A stretch of DNA of 64,000 bases from Streptococcus mitis (lineage in GTDB: Bacteria > Bacillota > Bacilli > Lactobacillales > Streptococcaceae). The notes beneath the pieces were generated by a model that saw nothing but the letters and a program-made list of their open reading frames with translations, did not search any database and had not been told where the DNA came from. Location: assembly GCF_013305725.1 (NCBI RefSeq), contig NZ_CP047883.1, positions 661,001 to 725,000 of the forward strand. Direction: 5' to 3'. The translations under genes were made by a program, and so were the position numbers. Shown here piece after piece: positions 1 through 8,904 of this stretch; within the stretch, counting starts at the first letter, position 1; every line of letters starts with the position of its first letter.

Positions 1-2
1 GC

Positions 3-269
3 CTAGGGGAACAAGAGAAGATTTACCATAATGGAAAAGGAGAACTTCTTGAAACCTCTATCGGAAATTTGGTTCTGAAAATTTCAGGGAAACTCTACAC
101 ACCGCCTATCCGACTTGGAATCTTGCCAGGAATTTATCGTCAGCATTTACTAGAAACAGGACAGGTAGAAGAGAAAGTCTTGACCTTGGCAGATTTTGCT
201 CAAGCAGAAGCCATCTATGGCTGTAACGCGGTGAGGGGTTTGTATGAATTGTCAGTAAAGGAGAGCTAA
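3..269 (+). CDS. C-terminal end of aminodeoxychorismate synthase/lyase (partial)
   Basis: This reading frame is already open at the left edge and ends at TAA 267-269, so only about 88 C-terminal residues are visible. The segment with GILPGIYR and, near the end, NAVRGLYEL resembles the pyridoxal-phosphate fold class IV lyase domain (PabC type), which makes p-aminobenzoate for folate. In streptococci this domain is often fused behind PabB; I infer the fusion, since the upstream part is outside the window. The next gene starts at the base after the stop codon, so the two are probably co-transcribed. An internal TTG at 69 is not a credible start because homology-like sequence continues upstream of it. 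Confidence 0.7.
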   Translation, partial: LGEQEKIYHNGKGELLETSIGNLVLKISGKLYTPPIRLGILPGIYRQHLLETGQVEEKVLTLADFAQAEAIYGCNAVRGLYELSVKES

Positions 270-887
270 ATGAAACTAATATTTTTACATGGCCTAGGTC
301 AGTCAGCAGATAGTTGGAAAGAAGTGCAAGAGTTGCTTGTAGATTATCCTTCTGAAGCCCTAGAGTTATTTCCTTCCGGAGTTGCTACCTATCAAGAAGC
401 CAAGGAGCGCATTTATCAGCACTTGTCAGAGGAGACAGAACCTTTTATTTTGGTTGGATTGTCCTTAGGTGCTGCTCTGGCACTAGAACTTTCCAGTTAC
501 GATTTACCAAATCTTCAGGCCTTGGTTTTGTCAGGCTGTCCATTGAAACTAGCTGGCAATATCCCTTTTTACATTCAGTTGCTGATATTTAAACTACTCC
601 CCAAAAGGACATTTGAGAAACAGGGAGCAGATAAATCGCTTTTGGTTGGAGTTTCTGAGGAATTAAAAACACTTGATTTAAGAGAGATTGCAAAGAATTG
701 TCCCTATCCAACTTTGTTAATTTGTGGTAGTCAAGATAAGCCTAATCTCAGTTCAATGAAAGCTATTCAAGAACTGATGCCAAATTCCCAGTTCCAGATT
801 ATCCCTGACGGTCCTCATGTCTTGAATAGAGTCAAACCAAAAGAGTTTGCAGCAATAACTAGAAGTTTTCTTGAATTGCTGAAATAA
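270..887 (+). CDS. alpha/beta hydrolase
   Basis: A 205-residue cytoplasmic protein with an alpha/beta-hydrolase pattern: an oxyanion-type HGLG near residue 8, the nucleophile elbow GLSLG (Ser about residue 69), a possible acid in CGSQDKP, and the catalytic His in DGPHVLNR near the end. The substrate cannot be told; small esterases and thioesterases share this layout. The ATG directly abuts the stop of the upstream gene and has an AAGGAG ribosome site in that gene's end, so it is translated from the same mRNA. The gene's 3' end contains the promoter of the next gene. Confidence 0.8.
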   Translation: MKLIFLHGLGQSADSWKEVQELLVDYPSEALELFPSGVATYQEAKERIYQHLSEETEPFILVGLSLGAALALELSSYDLPNLQALVLSGCPLKLAGNIPFYIQLLIFKLLPKRTFEKQGADKSLLVGVSEELKTLDLREIAKNCPYPTLLICGSQDKPNLSSMKAIQELMPNSQFQIIPDGPHVLNRVKPKEFAAITRSFLELLK

Positions 888-899
888 GTTTGATAAAAT
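871..899 (+). promoter_or_regulatory. promoter of the Excalibur choline-binding protein gene
   Basis: TTGAAT (871-876), 17 bases, then TAAAAT (894-899) preceded by TGA, an extended -10. It lies inside the end of the hydrolase gene and would start RNA near base 906. Confidence 0.6.
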
Positions 900-903
900 A
901 ATA

Positions 904-918
904 TTGAAAACGATATCA
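904..918 (+). promoter_or_regulatory. cre site (CcpA operator)
   Basis: TTGAAAACGATATCA matches the consensus WTGNAANCGNWNNCW at every defined position. It covers the predicted transcription start of the surface protein gene at 937, a position where CcpA normally represses. The match is seen; binding is inferred. Confidence 0.6.
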
Positions 919-936
919 TAATTATGGGAGAAAGAA

Positions 937-1746
937 ATGAGCAAACGTCTATTTTTAAAAATGAGTCTGGCAACCTTGCCAGTTTTAGCCTTATTTTCAC
1001 AACCTGTGTTAGCAGAAGAAAACATTCATTTTTCTAGTTGTAAAGAGGCGTGGGCGAATGGATACTCAGATATTCATGAGGGAGAACCTGGTTATTCTGC
1101 TAAGTTAGACCGTGATCATGATGGTGTGGCGTGTGAATTAAAAAATGCCCCAAAAGGTGCTTTCAAAGCAAAACAATCAACTGCGGCTCAAAACAATACA
1201 AATTCAGCAACAACAAGTGGCTGGGTTAAGCAGGATGGTGCATGGTATTACTTTGATGGAAATGGAAATCCAGTGAAAAATGCTTGGCAGGGAAGCTATT
1301 ATCTGAAAGCGGATGGTCAAATGGCACAGAGCGAATGGATTTATGATACTTCCTATCAAGCTTGGTATTATTTGAAATCAGATGGATCTTATGCAAAGAA
1401 TGCATGGCAAGGAGCTTACTACCTTAAATCAAATGGTAAGATGGCTAAAGGTGAGTGGGTCTACGATAGTAGCTACAAATCATACTACTACTTGACATCA
1501 GAAGGTAGTTACGCTCGTAACACTTGGTCAGGTAATTATTATCTAAAATCAGATGGTAAGATGGCTAAAGGTGAGTGGATATATGATAGTAACTATAAAT
1601 CATATTACTACTTGACATCAGAAGGAAGTTATGCTCGTAACACCTGGGTAGGAAATTACTATCTTAAATCAAACGGTAAAATGGCTGTTAATGAACGTAC
1701 ACCAGATGGTTATCGTGTAGATGGTTCAGGTAAATGGGTTAAATAA
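937..1746 (+). CDS. choline-binding surface protein with Excalibur domain
   Basis: 269 residues. Residues 1-26 are a Sec signal peptide ending LAEE. Residues about 31-65 form an Excalibur calcium-binding domain (two Cys, ending in DRDHDGVACE). A short linker is followed by about eight choline-binding repeats (pattern GWVKQDGAWYYFD and [18 protein letters not shown]), which hold the protein on phosphocholine of teichoic acids. Such small two-part proteins are typical of the pneumococcus/mitis group. Its role is unknown; Excalibur domains often accompany extracellular nucleases or adhesins. It has its own promoter and a perfect cre site, so glucose repression is likely. No strong terminator separates it from the next choline-binding gene. 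Confidence 0.85.
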   Translation: MSKRLFLKMSLATLPVLALFSQPVLAEENIHFSSCKEAWANGYSDIHEGEPGYSAKLDRDHDGVACELKNAPKGAFKAKQSTAAQNNTNSATTSGWVKQDGAWYYFDGNGNPVKNAWQGSYYLKADGQMAQSEWIYDTSYQAWYYLKSDGSYAKNAWQGAYYLKSNGKMAKGEWVYDSSYKSYYYLTSEGSYARNTWSGNYYLKSDGKMAKGEWIYDSNYKSYYYLTSEGSYARNTWVGNYYLKSNGKMAVNERTPDGYRVDGSGKWVK

Positions 1747-1865
1747 GAAATTAAAAAATAGGATAATAGGTAATATCAGATGAACATGTCTTTTGTGTTG
1801 CACTTCATTTTAAAATAGGGCTTTCATAAATAGTTATTATTTTAATATAAAAAAGATTAAGGATA

Positions 1866-1874
1866 TGGTATACT
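1866..1874 (+). promoter_or_regulatory. extended -10 promoter
   Basis: TGG followed by TATACT (1869-1874). It lies about 36 bases before the ATG at 1910. An in-frame upstream ATG at 1865 overlaps this promoter, which is why the later start was chosen. Confidence 0.55.
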
Positions 1875-1909
1875 ATAGGTATAAATCATTAAAAACAACG
1901 GAGATTTTT

Positions 1910-3817
1910 ATGAGAAGATCAAAAAAAATTTTGGTTACAAGTTTAGCAGCAACTACACTTGCACTTGTTTCTCTTTCAGATACAATGGGGATGTTGCCTT
2001 TCTCATCTCAGAAAGTATCTGCTCAAGAAAAGGATGCGTCTAAAAATGGTAAGATTGTAAAAGAGAATACAAAACCTGCACCAAAACCTGCACCAAAACC
2101 TGCACCAAAACCTGCACCAAAACCTGCACCAAAACCCGCACCAAAACCCGCGCCGAAGCCAGCACCAAAACCCGCGCCGAAGCCAGCACCAAAACCCGCG
2201 CCGAAGCCAGCACCAAAACCTGCGCCGAAGCCGGCACCGAAACCCGCGCCGAAGCCGACACCGAAACCCGCGCCGAAGCCAGCACCAAAACCCGCGCCGA
2301 AGCCAGCACCAAAACCTGCGCCGAAGCCGACACCCAAACCCGCGCCGAAGCCAGCATCAAAACCTGCGCCGAAGCCGACACCAAAACCTGCGCCGAAGCC
2401 AGCATCAAAACCTGCGCCGAAGCCGGCACCAAAACCTGCGCCGAAGCCAGCATCAAAACCTGCGCCGAAGCCAGCGCCAAAACCTGCGCCGAAGCCAGCA
2501 CCAAAACCCGCGCCGAAGCCAGCACCAAAACCCGCGCTGAAGCCAGCACCAAAACCTGCGCCGAAGCTAGCACCAAAACCCGCGCCGAAGCCAGCACCAA
2601 AACCTGCGCTGAAGCCAGCACCGAAACCTAAAGAAACAACTCCTAAACAGGATAAATCAAAATCTAAAGTTCAGTCTGGCTGGGTAGGAAATTACTACGT
2701 CAAATCAGATGGAAAGAGAGCTAAAAATGAATGGGTAGATGGTGGTCGTTATTATGTTGATTCTGATGGAAAAAAGGTTAAAAGTGACTGGATTTATGAT
2801 AAAAAGCATGGTTCATATTATTATCTAACAGCAGAAGGAAGCTCTGCTCGCAACAAATGGGTAGGAAATTATTATCTCAAATCAGATGGTAAGATGGCCA
2901 AGAATGAATGGGTAGATGGTGGTCGTTACTATGTTAAATCAGATGGTGAAATGGTTAGGGGCAAATGGGTAGATGGTGGCCGTTACTATGTAGGATACGA
3001 TGGTGTGCGGCAACCAAAACCGGCAAACGGGAATCCATACTCAGCAGCTTTAAAGGAAGCACAAGCTTATAATAGGATTCATTTGTCAAAAAAAAGAATT
3101 TATAGGATGTTAATTTTTGAAGGTTTTAATAGTGACACTGCACAATATGCTATCAATCATTTGCAAGCAGACTATAAGGCGAATGCCTTAGCTACAGCAA
3201 GGGATTATAGAAAATATGGTAGTTCATCTAGATCAGAATTATATAGAAAGCTGACCTCTCCGTATGATGGTAGCTTTACCAAAGAAGAAGCCAACTATGC
3301 TATTCAAAAACTTAATCTACCATCAGAAGGCAGCTATCCTCGCAATAAATGGGTAGGAGCTTATTATTATAAATCGGATGGAAAGATGGCCAAGAATGAA
3401 TGGGTAGATGGTGGCCGTTACTATGTTGGATCAGATGGTGAAATGGCTAGGGGCAAATGGGTAGATGGTGGCCGTTACTATGTAGGATACGATGGTGTGC
3501 GGCAACTAAAACCGGCAAACGGGAATCCATACTCAGCAGCTTTAAAGGAAGCACAAGCTTATAATAGGATTCATTTGTCAGAAAAAAGAATTTATAGGAT
3601 GTTAATTTTTGAAGGTTTTAATAGTGACACTGCACAATATGCTATCAATCATTTGCAAGCAGACTATAAGGCGAATGCCTTAGCTACAGCAAGGGATTAT
3701 AGAAAATATAATAAAATATCGAAATTGGAAATACATAGACGGCTAGTCTCGCCTTATGATGGAGGATTTACAGAAGAAGAAGCTAATTATGCAATTCAAA
3801 AACTAGGGGATAAATAG
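1910..3817 (+). CDS. choline-binding protein with KPAP stalk and two Ltp-type modules
   Basis: 635 residues from the ATG at 1910, which follows an ACGGAG ribosome site. Residues 1-42 are a signal peptide ending VSA. Residues about 55-240 are roughly 46 copies of Lys-Pro-Ala-Pro, an extended wall-spanning stalk. Then come choline-binding repeats ([12 protein letters not shown] type). Residues about 375-471 and 539-634 are two modules of paired helix-turn-helix repeats (for example [19 protein letters not shown] and [18 protein letters not shown]), separated by more choline-binding repeats. These match my memory of the Ltp family (host cell surface-exposed lipoprotein), known from a Streptococcus thermophilus prophage, where it blocks injection of incoming phage DNA. 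There is no lipobox; choline binding replaces lipid anchoring. A phage-exclusion role is inferred. Adhesin function is the alternative. Confidence 0.8.
   Translation: MRRSKKILVTSLAATTLALVSLSDTMGMLPFSSQKVSAQEKDASKNGKIVKENTKPAPKPAPKPAPKPAPKPAPKPAPKPAPKPAPKPAPKPAPKPAPKPAPKPAPKPAPKPAPKPTPKPAPKPAPKPAPKPAPKPAPKPTPKPAPKPASKPAPKPTPKPAPKPASKPAPKPAPKPAPKPASKPAPKPAPKPAPKPAPKPAPKPAPKPALKPAPKPAPKLAPKPAPKPAPKPALKPAPKPKETTPKQDKSKSKVQSGWVGNYYVKSDGKRAKNEWVDGGRYYVDSDGKKVKSDWIYDKKHGSYYYLTAEGSSARNKWVGNYYLKSDGKMAKNEWVDGGRYYVKSDGEMVRGKWVDGGRYYVGYDGVRQPKPANGNPYSAALKEAQAYNRIHLSKKRIYRMLIFEGFNSDTAQYAINHLQADYKANALATARDYRKYGSSSRSELYRKLTSPYDGSFTKEEANYAIQKLNLPSEGSYPRNKWVGAYYYKSDGKMAKNEWVDGGRYYVGSDGEMARGKWVDGGRYYVGYDGVRQLKPANGNPYSAALKEAQAYNRIHLSEKRIYRMLIFEGFNSDTAQYAINHLQADYKANALATARDYRKYNKISKLEIHRRLVSPYDGGFTEEEANYAIQKLGDK
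2072..2629 (+). repeat. 12-base minisatellite encoding Lys-Pro-Ala-Pro
   Basis: About 46 in-frame 12-base units over 558 bases. The first units are uniform (CCTGCACCAAAA). Later units alternate as a 24-base higher-order repeat (CCCGCGCCGAAG then CCAGCACCAAAA), with a few Pro-Thr, Pro-Ser and Ala-Leu variants. The tract is far richer in GC than its surroundings and will vary in length by slippage without breaking the frame. Confidence 0.95.
2850..3709 (+). repeat. tandem duplication, 492-base spacing, of choline-binding plus Ltp half-module
   Basis: Bases about 2850-3217 recur at 3342-3709. From about 2949 to 3217 the copies are almost identical. Beyond 3217/3709 the second half of each Ltp module has diverged strongly. 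This points to recent duplication or gene conversion of the first half only. Confidence 0.85.
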
Positions 3818-3874
3818 TTATTAATTATTAGATGTAACTTTTTCATGCAAAGCTTTGCACAAATCTAATGATTT

Positions 3875-3902
3875 TGTTATACTATATCTGTAAGCATTTT
3901 CA
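3875..3902 (+). promoter_or_regulatory. gki promoter with cre-like box
   Basis: Extended -10 TGT TATACT (TATACT at 3878-3883). Just downstream, at 3889-3902, is TGTAAGCATTTTCA, which differs from a cre box at the central CG. CcpA control is only a possibility. Confidence 0.45.
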
Positions 3903-3920
3903 ATTAAAAAGGAGAAGACG

Positions 3921-4880
3921 ATGAGTCAAAAGATTATTGGGATTGACCTTGGTGGAACTTCTATCAAATTTGCAATCTTGACAACAGCAGGAGAGATCCA
4001 AGAAAAATGGTCTATCAAGACCAACATTTTGGATGAGGGAAGTCATATCGTAGATGATATGATTGAGTCTATTCAACATCGTTTGGACTTGCTTGGATTG
4101 GCAGCAGCAGACTTCCAAGGTATTGGAATGGGATCACCTGGTGTGGTTGACCGTGAAAAAGGAACTGTTATTGGTGCCTACAACCTCAACTGGAAAACCC
4201 TTCAACCAATCAAAGAAAAGATTGAAAAAGCCTTGGGCATTCCTTTCTTCATCGATAATGATGCCAACGTAGCTGCTCTTGGTGAGCGCTGGATGGGTGC
4301 TGGAGATAACCAACCAGACGTTGTCTTTATGACACTCGGTACTGGTGTTGGTGGCGGTATCGTTGCAGAAGGCAAATTGCTTCACGGTGTTGCTGGTGCA
4401 GCAGGTGAGCTTGGCCACATCACTGTTGACTTTGACCAACCAATCGCATGTACCTGTGGTAAGAAAGGCTGTCTTGAGACAGTCGCTTCTGCAACAGGGA
4501 TTGTCAACTTGACTCGTCGCTATGCCGATGAATACGAAGGCGATGCAGCCTTGAAACGCTTGATCGACGACGGTGAAGAAGTAACTGCTAAAACTGTTTT
4601 TGACTTGGCAAAAGAAGGAGACGACCTTGCCTTGATCGTTTACCGTAACTTCTCACGTTACTTGGGAATCGCTTGTGCTAACATCGGATCAATCCTAAAC
4701 CCATCAACCATCGTCATCGGTGGTGGTGTGTCAGCTGCAGGAGAATTCCTTCTACAAGGTGTTCAAAAGGTTTACGACGAAAATACCTTCCCACAAGTAC
4801 GCACATCTACTAAATTAGCTCTTGCAACTCTAGGAAATGACGCTGGGGTTATTGGAGCAGCATCACTTGTATTGCAATAA
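3921..4880 (+). CDS. gki: glucokinase (ROK family)
   Basis: 319 residues. It phosphorylates glucose with ATP in the cytoplasm, feeding sugar from non-PTS uptake and from disaccharide hydrolysis into glycolysis. Seen: the N-terminal phosphate-binding IGIDLGGTSIKFA, the sugar site around DNDANVAALGE, the second ATP loop LGTGVGGGIV, the EXGH-type GELGHIT, and the ROK zinc motif CTCGKKGCLE. Length and motif order fit streptococcal glucokinase. It has a good AAGGAGAAG ribosome site, its own promoter upstream and a hairpin terminator downstream, so it is a single-gene unit. Its neighbour bgaA would release glucose that this enzyme can use. Confidence 0.95.
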   Translation: MSQKIIGIDLGGTSIKFAILTTAGEIQEKWSIKTNILDEGSHIVDDMIESIQHRLDLLGLAAADFQGIGMGSPGVVDREKGTVIGAYNLNWKTLQPIKEKIEKALGIPFFIDNDANVAALGERWMGAGDNQPDVVFMTLGTGVGGGIVAEGKLLHGVAGAAGELGHITVDFDQPIACTCGKKGCLETVASATGIVNLTRRYADEYEGDAALKRLIDDGEEVTAKTVFDLAKEGDDLALIVYRNFSRYLGIACANIGSILNPSTIVIGGGVSAAGEFLLQGVQKVYDENTFPQVRTSTKLALATLGNDAGVIGAASLVLQ

Positions 4881-4887
4881 AATAATA

Positions 4888-4939
4888 AAAGGAGAAAAAC
4901 ACTATTTTACAGCGAGTGATTTTCCTCCTTTCTTTTTTT
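4888..4939 (+). terminator. terminator after gki
   Basis: AAAGGAG and CACT pair with AGTG and CTCCTTT in an interrupted stem, followed by a run of T at 4932-4939. Confidence 0.65.
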
Positions 4940-4940
4940 A

Positions 4941-4949
4941 TGCTATACT
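4941..4949 (+). promoter_or_regulatory. thyA extended -10 promoter
   Basis: TGC followed by TATACT (4944-4949), 28 bases before the thyA ATG. Confidence 0.5.
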
Positions 4950-4977
4950 AGTTAGGAAATAAATGAGGTGAGAGTAA

Positions 4978-5817
4978 ATGACAAAAGCAGATACGATTTT
5001 TAAAGAGAATATTGAACGAATCCTCAAAGACGGTGTCTTTTCTGAGCAGGCCCGTCCCAAGTACAAGGATGGGACTGTTGCCAACTCCAAGTATGTAACG
5101 GGTGCATTTGCCGAGTATGACTTGGCAAAGGGGGAATTCCCCATCACAACCTTGCGTCCTATTGCCATCAAATCCGCCATCAAGGAAGTCCTTTGGATTT
5201 ACCAAGACCAGTCAAATAGACTAGACGTGCTCAATGACAAGTACAATGTTCACTACTGGAATGACTGGGAAGTGGGAGATACGGGAACCATCGGTGAGCG
5301 CTATGGTGCCGTTGTTAAGAAACACGATATCATCAATAAGATTCTCAAGCAGTTGGAAGCCAACCCTTGGAACCGCCGCAATATCATTTCGCTCTGGGAT
5401 TACCAAGCTTTCGAAGAAACAGATGGGCTGCTCCCATGCGCTTTTCAGACCATGTTTGATGTCCGCCGTGTAGATGGGGAGATCTATCTGGATGCGACCT
5501 TGACCCAGCGTTCTAACGATATGCTGGTGGCCCACCACATCAATGCTATGCAGTATGTGGCTCTTCAAATGATGATTGCCAAACATTTCGGCTGGAAGGT
5601 TGGGAAGTTCTTCTACTTCATCAACAATCTCCATATCTATGACAATCAATTTGAACAAGCTCAGGAATTGCTCCGTCGTGAGCCATCAAACTGCCAACCA
5701 CGTTTGGTCTTGAATGTGCCAGATAAGACCAATTTTTTTGATATTAAAGCAGAGGACTTTGAGTTGGTGGATTATGACCCTGTCAAGCCACAGTTGAAGT
5801 TTGACCTAGCTATTTAA
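4978..5817 (+). CDS. thyA: thymidylate synthase
   Basis: 279 residues. It methylates dUMP to dTMP using methylenetetrahydrofolate. The catalytic cysteine lies in [10 protein letters not shown] and the dUMP-binding arginines in [19 protein letters not shown] and the folate-proximal [13 protein letters not shown] segment are also present, and the C-terminal FDLAI is the usual closing end. Length fits the short ThyA form of streptococci. It is a single gene between the gki terminator and a bidirectional terminator. The start has a GAGGTGAGAG ribosome site. Confidence 0.97.
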   Translation: MTKADTIFKENIERILKDGVFSEQARPKYKDGTVANSKYVTGAFAEYDLAKGEFPITTLRPIAIKSAIKEVLWIYQDQSNRLDVLNDKYNVHYWNDWEVGDTGTIGERYGAVVKKHDIINKILKQLEANPWNRRNIISLWDYQAFEETDGLLPCAFQTMFDVRRVDGEIYLDATLTQRSNDMLVAHHINAMQYVALQMMIAKHFGWKVGKFFYFINNLHIYDNQFEQAQELLRREPSNCQPRLVLNVPDKTNFFDIKAEDFELVDYDPVKPQLKFDLAI

Positions 5818-5825
5818 AAGAATAG

Positions 5826-5865
5826 AAAAAAGAAGTTGAGAAAATAAATCCCAACTTCTTTTGTT
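5826..5865. terminator. bidirectional terminator between thyA and the DUF3042 gene
   Basis: AGAAGTTG pairs with CAACTTCT. An A-tract lies before and a T-tract after, so it can serve both converging genes. Confidence 0.75.
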
Positions 5866-5867
5866 TC

Positions 5868-6038
5868 TTAACGTGATACGCGGCGACGAGCTGCTTTTTT
5901 ACGGTTTTCTTCGATGAAAGCTGCTTTTTGCTCTTCTGGTTCGATCACTTTCTTTTTAAATGCGTATACTGCACCTGCGACTGCAGCGACAGTTCCTGCG
6001 ACACCTGTTACAAGACCTTTAGCGAATCCTTTAGCCAT
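5868..6038 (-). CDS. small DUF3042-type protein
   Basis: 56 residues on the minus strand: start codon 6036-6038, stop 5868-5870, behind a strong AAGGAGG ribosome site. Residues 4-26 are a glycine/alanine-rich hydrophobic segment (GFAKGLVTGVAGTVAAVAGA). The tail is highly charged with KKK and RRR clusters and the conserved IEPEEQKAAFIEENRKKAARRR. This is the layout of DUF3042 proteins of lactic acid bacteria. Its function is unknown; it is probably a small membrane-associated protein. It diverges from miaA across about 120 bases. Confidence 0.85.
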   Translation of the reverse strand: MAKGFAKGLVTGVAGTVAAVAGAVYAFKKKVIEPEEQKAAFIEENRKKAARRRVSR

Positions 6039-6110
6039 GAGTCTTCCTCCTTTATCTTCTTAATCAGCCAGCCCCCTCAAGAGGTCACATTTTTCTGACT
6101 GACCTTTTTG

Positions 6111-6119
6111 TGTTATAAT
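6111..6119 (+). promoter_or_regulatory. miaA extended -10 promoter
   Basis: TGT followed by TATAAT (6114-6119), about 40 bases before the chosen miaA start. It probably drives miaA through the SDR gene. Confidence 0.55.
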
Positions 6120-6158
6120 AATAGTAACGAAAAAATGGGAATTTTTCAAGGAAAAAAG

Positions 6159-7043
6159 ATGAAAACAAAAATAATTGTGATTGTTGGACCGACTGCAGTT
6201 GGAAAAACAGCCCTTGCCATCGAAGTTGCAAAGCGTTTTAATGGCGAAGTGGTTAGTGGAGATAGCCAGCAAGTCTATCGAGGTCTGGATATAGGGACGG
6301 CTAAGGCTAGTCCAGAAGAGCAGGCAGCTGTTCCTCATCATTTAATCGATGTTAGAGAGGTAACCGAGTCTTACTCGGCTTTTGATTTTGTTTCAGAAGC
6401 TAAGAAGGCTATTGAGGATATTCAAAGCCGTGGCAAGCTAGCTATTATTGCTGGTGGGACTGGGCTTTATATCCAGAGCTTGCTTGAAGGCTACCACCTA
6501 GGTGGTGAGACTCCTCATGAGGAGATTTTAGCTTATCGAGCTAGTTTGGAGCCATATTCAGATGAGGAATTAGCCCATTTGGTGGAGCAAGCAGACCTTG
6601 AGATTTCCCAGTTTAATCGTCGTCGTGCGATGCGTGCCTTGGAAATTGCCCATTTTGGTCAGGATTTGGAAAATAAAGAGAGTCTATATGAACCGCTGAT
6701 TATCTGCTTGGACGATGAGCGCAGTCAGCTTTATGAGCGTATCAATCACCGAGTGGACCTGATGTTTGAAGCTGGACTTCTAGACGAAGCTAAGTGGTTG
6801 TTTGACCATTATCCAGATGTGCAGGCTGCTAAAGGGATTGGTTACAAGGAACTCTTTCCTTACTTCCGTGGAGAGCAGACCTTGGAGGATGCTAGTGAGA
6901 GTCTCAAACAGGCGACTCGTCGTTTTGCCAAACGTCAGTTGACCTGGTTCCGTAATCGCATGCAGGTGACCTTTTATCAGATTGGAGAAACTGGTGTAAA
7001 AGATCGCATTTTAAGCCAGATAGAGGAGTTTTTAGATGATTGA
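6159..7043 (+). CDS. miaA: tRNA dimethylallyltransferase MiaA
   Basis: 294 residues from the ATG at 6159, after a CAAGGAAAAAAG ribosome site; an in-frame ATG at 6135 would add eight unlikely residues. The enzyme adds dimethylallyl to A37 of tRNAs that read UNN codons. Seen: P-loop [40 protein letters not shown], the [10 protein letters not shown] segment and a C-terminal [14 protein letters not shown]. It is the first gene of an operon; its last 8 bases overlap hflX. Confidence 0.95.
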   Translation: MKTKIIVIVGPTAVGKTALAIEVAKRFNGEVVSGDSQQVYRGLDIGTAKASPEEQAAVPHHLIDVREVTESYSAFDFVSEAKKAIEDIQSRGKLAIIAGGTGLYIQSLLEGYHLGGETPHEEILAYRASLEPYSDEELAHLVEQADLEISQFNRRRAMRALEIAHFGQDLENKESLYEPLIICLDDERSQLYERINHRVDLMFEAGLLDEAKWLFDHYPDVQAAKGIGYKELFPYFRGEQTLEDASESLKQATRRFAKRQLTWFRNRMQVTFYQIGETGVKDRILSQIEEFLDD

Positions 7044-8274
7044 AACGGAGAAAAAAGAGGAACGGGTCCTGCTCATTGGTGTAGAATTGCAGGGCATGGA
7101 CAATTTTGATCTCTCTATGGAAGAATTGGCCAGTTTAGCGAAAACAGCAGGGGCAGTCGTTGTAGATAGCTACAGACAAAAACGTGAAAAATATGATTCC
7201 AAGACCTTCGTCGGCTCTGGTAAGTTAGAAGAAATTGCGCTTATGGTGGATGCAGAAGAAATTACCACTGTCATCGTCAACAACCGTTTAACTCCACGGC
7301 AAAATGTCAATTTAGAAGAAGTTCTCGGTGTCAAGGTCATTGACCGTATGCAGTTGATTTTGGATATCTTTGCCATGCGAGCTCGAAGCCATGAAGGGAA
7401 GCTCCAAGTTCACCTAGCTCAGCTCAAATATCTCTTGCCTCGCTTGGTTGGTCAGGGAATTATGCTCAGTCGTCAGGCAGGGGGAATTGGTTCCCGTGGA
7501 CCTGGTGAAAGCCAGCTGGAGCTGAATCGTCGTAGTGTTCGCAATCAAATTACGGATATCGAGCGCCAGCTCAAGGTGGTTGAGAAAAATCGGGCGACTG
7601 TCAGAGAAAAACGTTTGGAGTCAAGCACCTTTAAGATTGGTTTGATTGGTTACACCAATGCTGGGAAATCAACCATCATGAACACTTTGACCAGTAAGAC
7701 ACAGTATGAAGCAGACGAGCTCTTTGCGACTTTGGACGCGACAACTAAGAGTATCCATCTGGGAGGCAATCTCCAAGTAACTTTGACAGATACAGTTGGC
7801 TTTATTCAAGATTTGCCGACAGAGTTGGTGTCCAGTTTCAAGTCAACCTTGGAAGAAAGCAAGCATGTGGACCTTCTGGTTCATGTTATCGATACCAGCA
7901 ATCCTTACCATGAGGAGCATGAAAAAACAGTCCTGTCCATCATGAAAGACCTGGACATGGAAGATATTCCTCGCTTGACCCTTTATAATAAAGCGGATTT
8001 GGTGGAGGATTTTACGCCGACCCAAACGCCTTATGCCCTCATTTCTGCCAAGTCTGAGGATAGTCGTGAGAACTTGCAGACACTATTTTTAGAGAAAATC
8101 AAGGATATTTTTGAATCTTTTACCCTGCGCGTGCCTTTTTCTAAGTCCTACAAGATTCATGATTTAGAAAGTGTTGCGATTCTTGAAGAACGTGATTATC
8201 AGGAAGACGGCGAAGTGATTACAGGCTACATTTCCGAGAAAAATAAATGGAGGTTAGAGGAATTTTATGACTGA
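7036..8274 (+). CDS. hflX: GTPase HflX
   Basis: 412 residues. HflX is a ribosome-splitting GTPase that acts under heat or antibiotic stress. Seen: an N-terminal HflX domain with [10 protein letters not shown] and [14 protein letters not shown], the glycine-rich [14 protein letters not shown] linker, then G1 [10 protein letters not shown]3 DTVGFI and G4 NKAD. The start overlaps the end of miaA and the end overlaps the next gene by 8 bases, so the three are translationally coupled. The miaA-hflX pairing is widespread in bacteria. Confidence 0.95.
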   Translation: MIETEKKEERVLLIGVELQGMDNFDLSMEELASLAKTAGAVVVDSYRQKREKYDSKTFVGSGKLEEIALMVDAEEITTVIVNNRLTPRQNVNLEEVLGVKVIDRMQLILDIFAMRARSHEGKLQVHLAQLKYLLPRLVGQGIMLSRQAGGIGSRGPGESQLELNRRSVRNQITDIERQLKVVEKNRATVREKRLESSTFKIGLIGYTNAGKSTIMNTLTSKTQYEADELFATLDATTKSIHLGGNLQVTLTDTVGFIQDLPTELVSSFKSTLEESKHVDLLVHVIDTSNPYHEEHEKTVLSIMKDLDMEDIPRLTLYNKADLVEDFTPTQTPYALISAKSEDSRENLQTLFLEKIKDIFESFTLRVPFSKSYKIHDLESVAILEERDYQEDGEVITGYISEKNKWRLEEFYD

Positions 8275-8890
8275 TATTAAAACCTTGGCTCTAAAATATG
8301 GGGGCTATACAAGTCTGGATAAGGTCTATCTGGATCAACTTCTAGCTGGTAAAACAGAGCAAGAGCAGTTGGCACTGATCACTCCTCCGCCTAGCGTGGT
8401 CAATGCTTATTTTGCAGAACTCTACCAGAAAAAAAGTCCTGAGGCTGCGACGGATTATTTTGCGGAACTCAGTCAGGAACTGAATCTTTACAATACTGAG
8501 CCAAGTTTCACCCTAGAAAATAAGCCTTTTATTCGGCTTAATCTGTCGGGTAAATCCTTTGGTTTTTGTTATGAGAGTGAGGGTCTGGGTCGGATTTTCT
8601 CTGAAAATGAAGAGAAGATTTCGGATGACTTGCTTTTTGAAATTGCGCAAATTTTCCCCCATCAACTGGTCTTTGAAGAGTCTGGTAAGATTTACATGAA
8701 GGCTGTTGTAGATGAGGAAGTTGTTAGCATGGAGAGTCTCACAGCTTTGACTGATTTGGAAAGCTTGGCTGATGGTCGTAAACGTCTCAAAGCCTACAGT
8801 CAAGAGGATTTATTGCAAGAAGCTAGAGCTTTTACTGGCAAGCGCTATTTCCGATCGGAAAACCGCACAGCCATGTTATATATTGATTAA
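8267..8890 (+). CDS. conserved streptococcal protein of unknown function
   Basis: 207 residues, soluble, with no signal peptide or membrane segment. It has an opening [16 protein letters not shown] segment, a mixed middle containing [19 protein letters not shown], and a basic end ([17 protein letters not shown]). I do not recognise a catalytic motif. It is fixed between hflX and rnz by short overlaps and spacing, which suggests a link with RNA metabolism or simply operon membership. Its relatives are sometimes labelled cystathionine beta-lyase, but the protein is too short and lacks a PLP-enzyme pattern. Confidence 0.75.
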   Translation: MTDIKTLALKYGGYTSLDKVYLDQLLAGKTEQEQLALITPPPSVVNAYFAELYQKKSPEAATDYFAELSQELNLYNTEPSFTLENKPFIRLNLSGKSFGFCYESEGLGRIFSENEEKISDDLLFEIAQIFPHQLVFEESGKIYMKAVVDEEVVSMESLTALTDLESLADGRKRLKAYSQEDLLQEARAFTGKRYFRSENRTAMLYID

Positions 8891-8904
8891 TTAGAAAGTA
8901 TCGA

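Noticed and set aside
1865..1909. Earlier start for the Ltp/choline-binding protein
   Set aside because: It would overlap the -10 element and would put 15 residues before a complete signal peptide.
2023..2621. Long open frames on the minus strand across the KPAP repeat (104 and 193 codons)
   Set aside because: They arise from the 12-base repeat itself, consist of simple Gly/Ala/Phe or Leu/Ala/Ser repeats and have no ribosome site.
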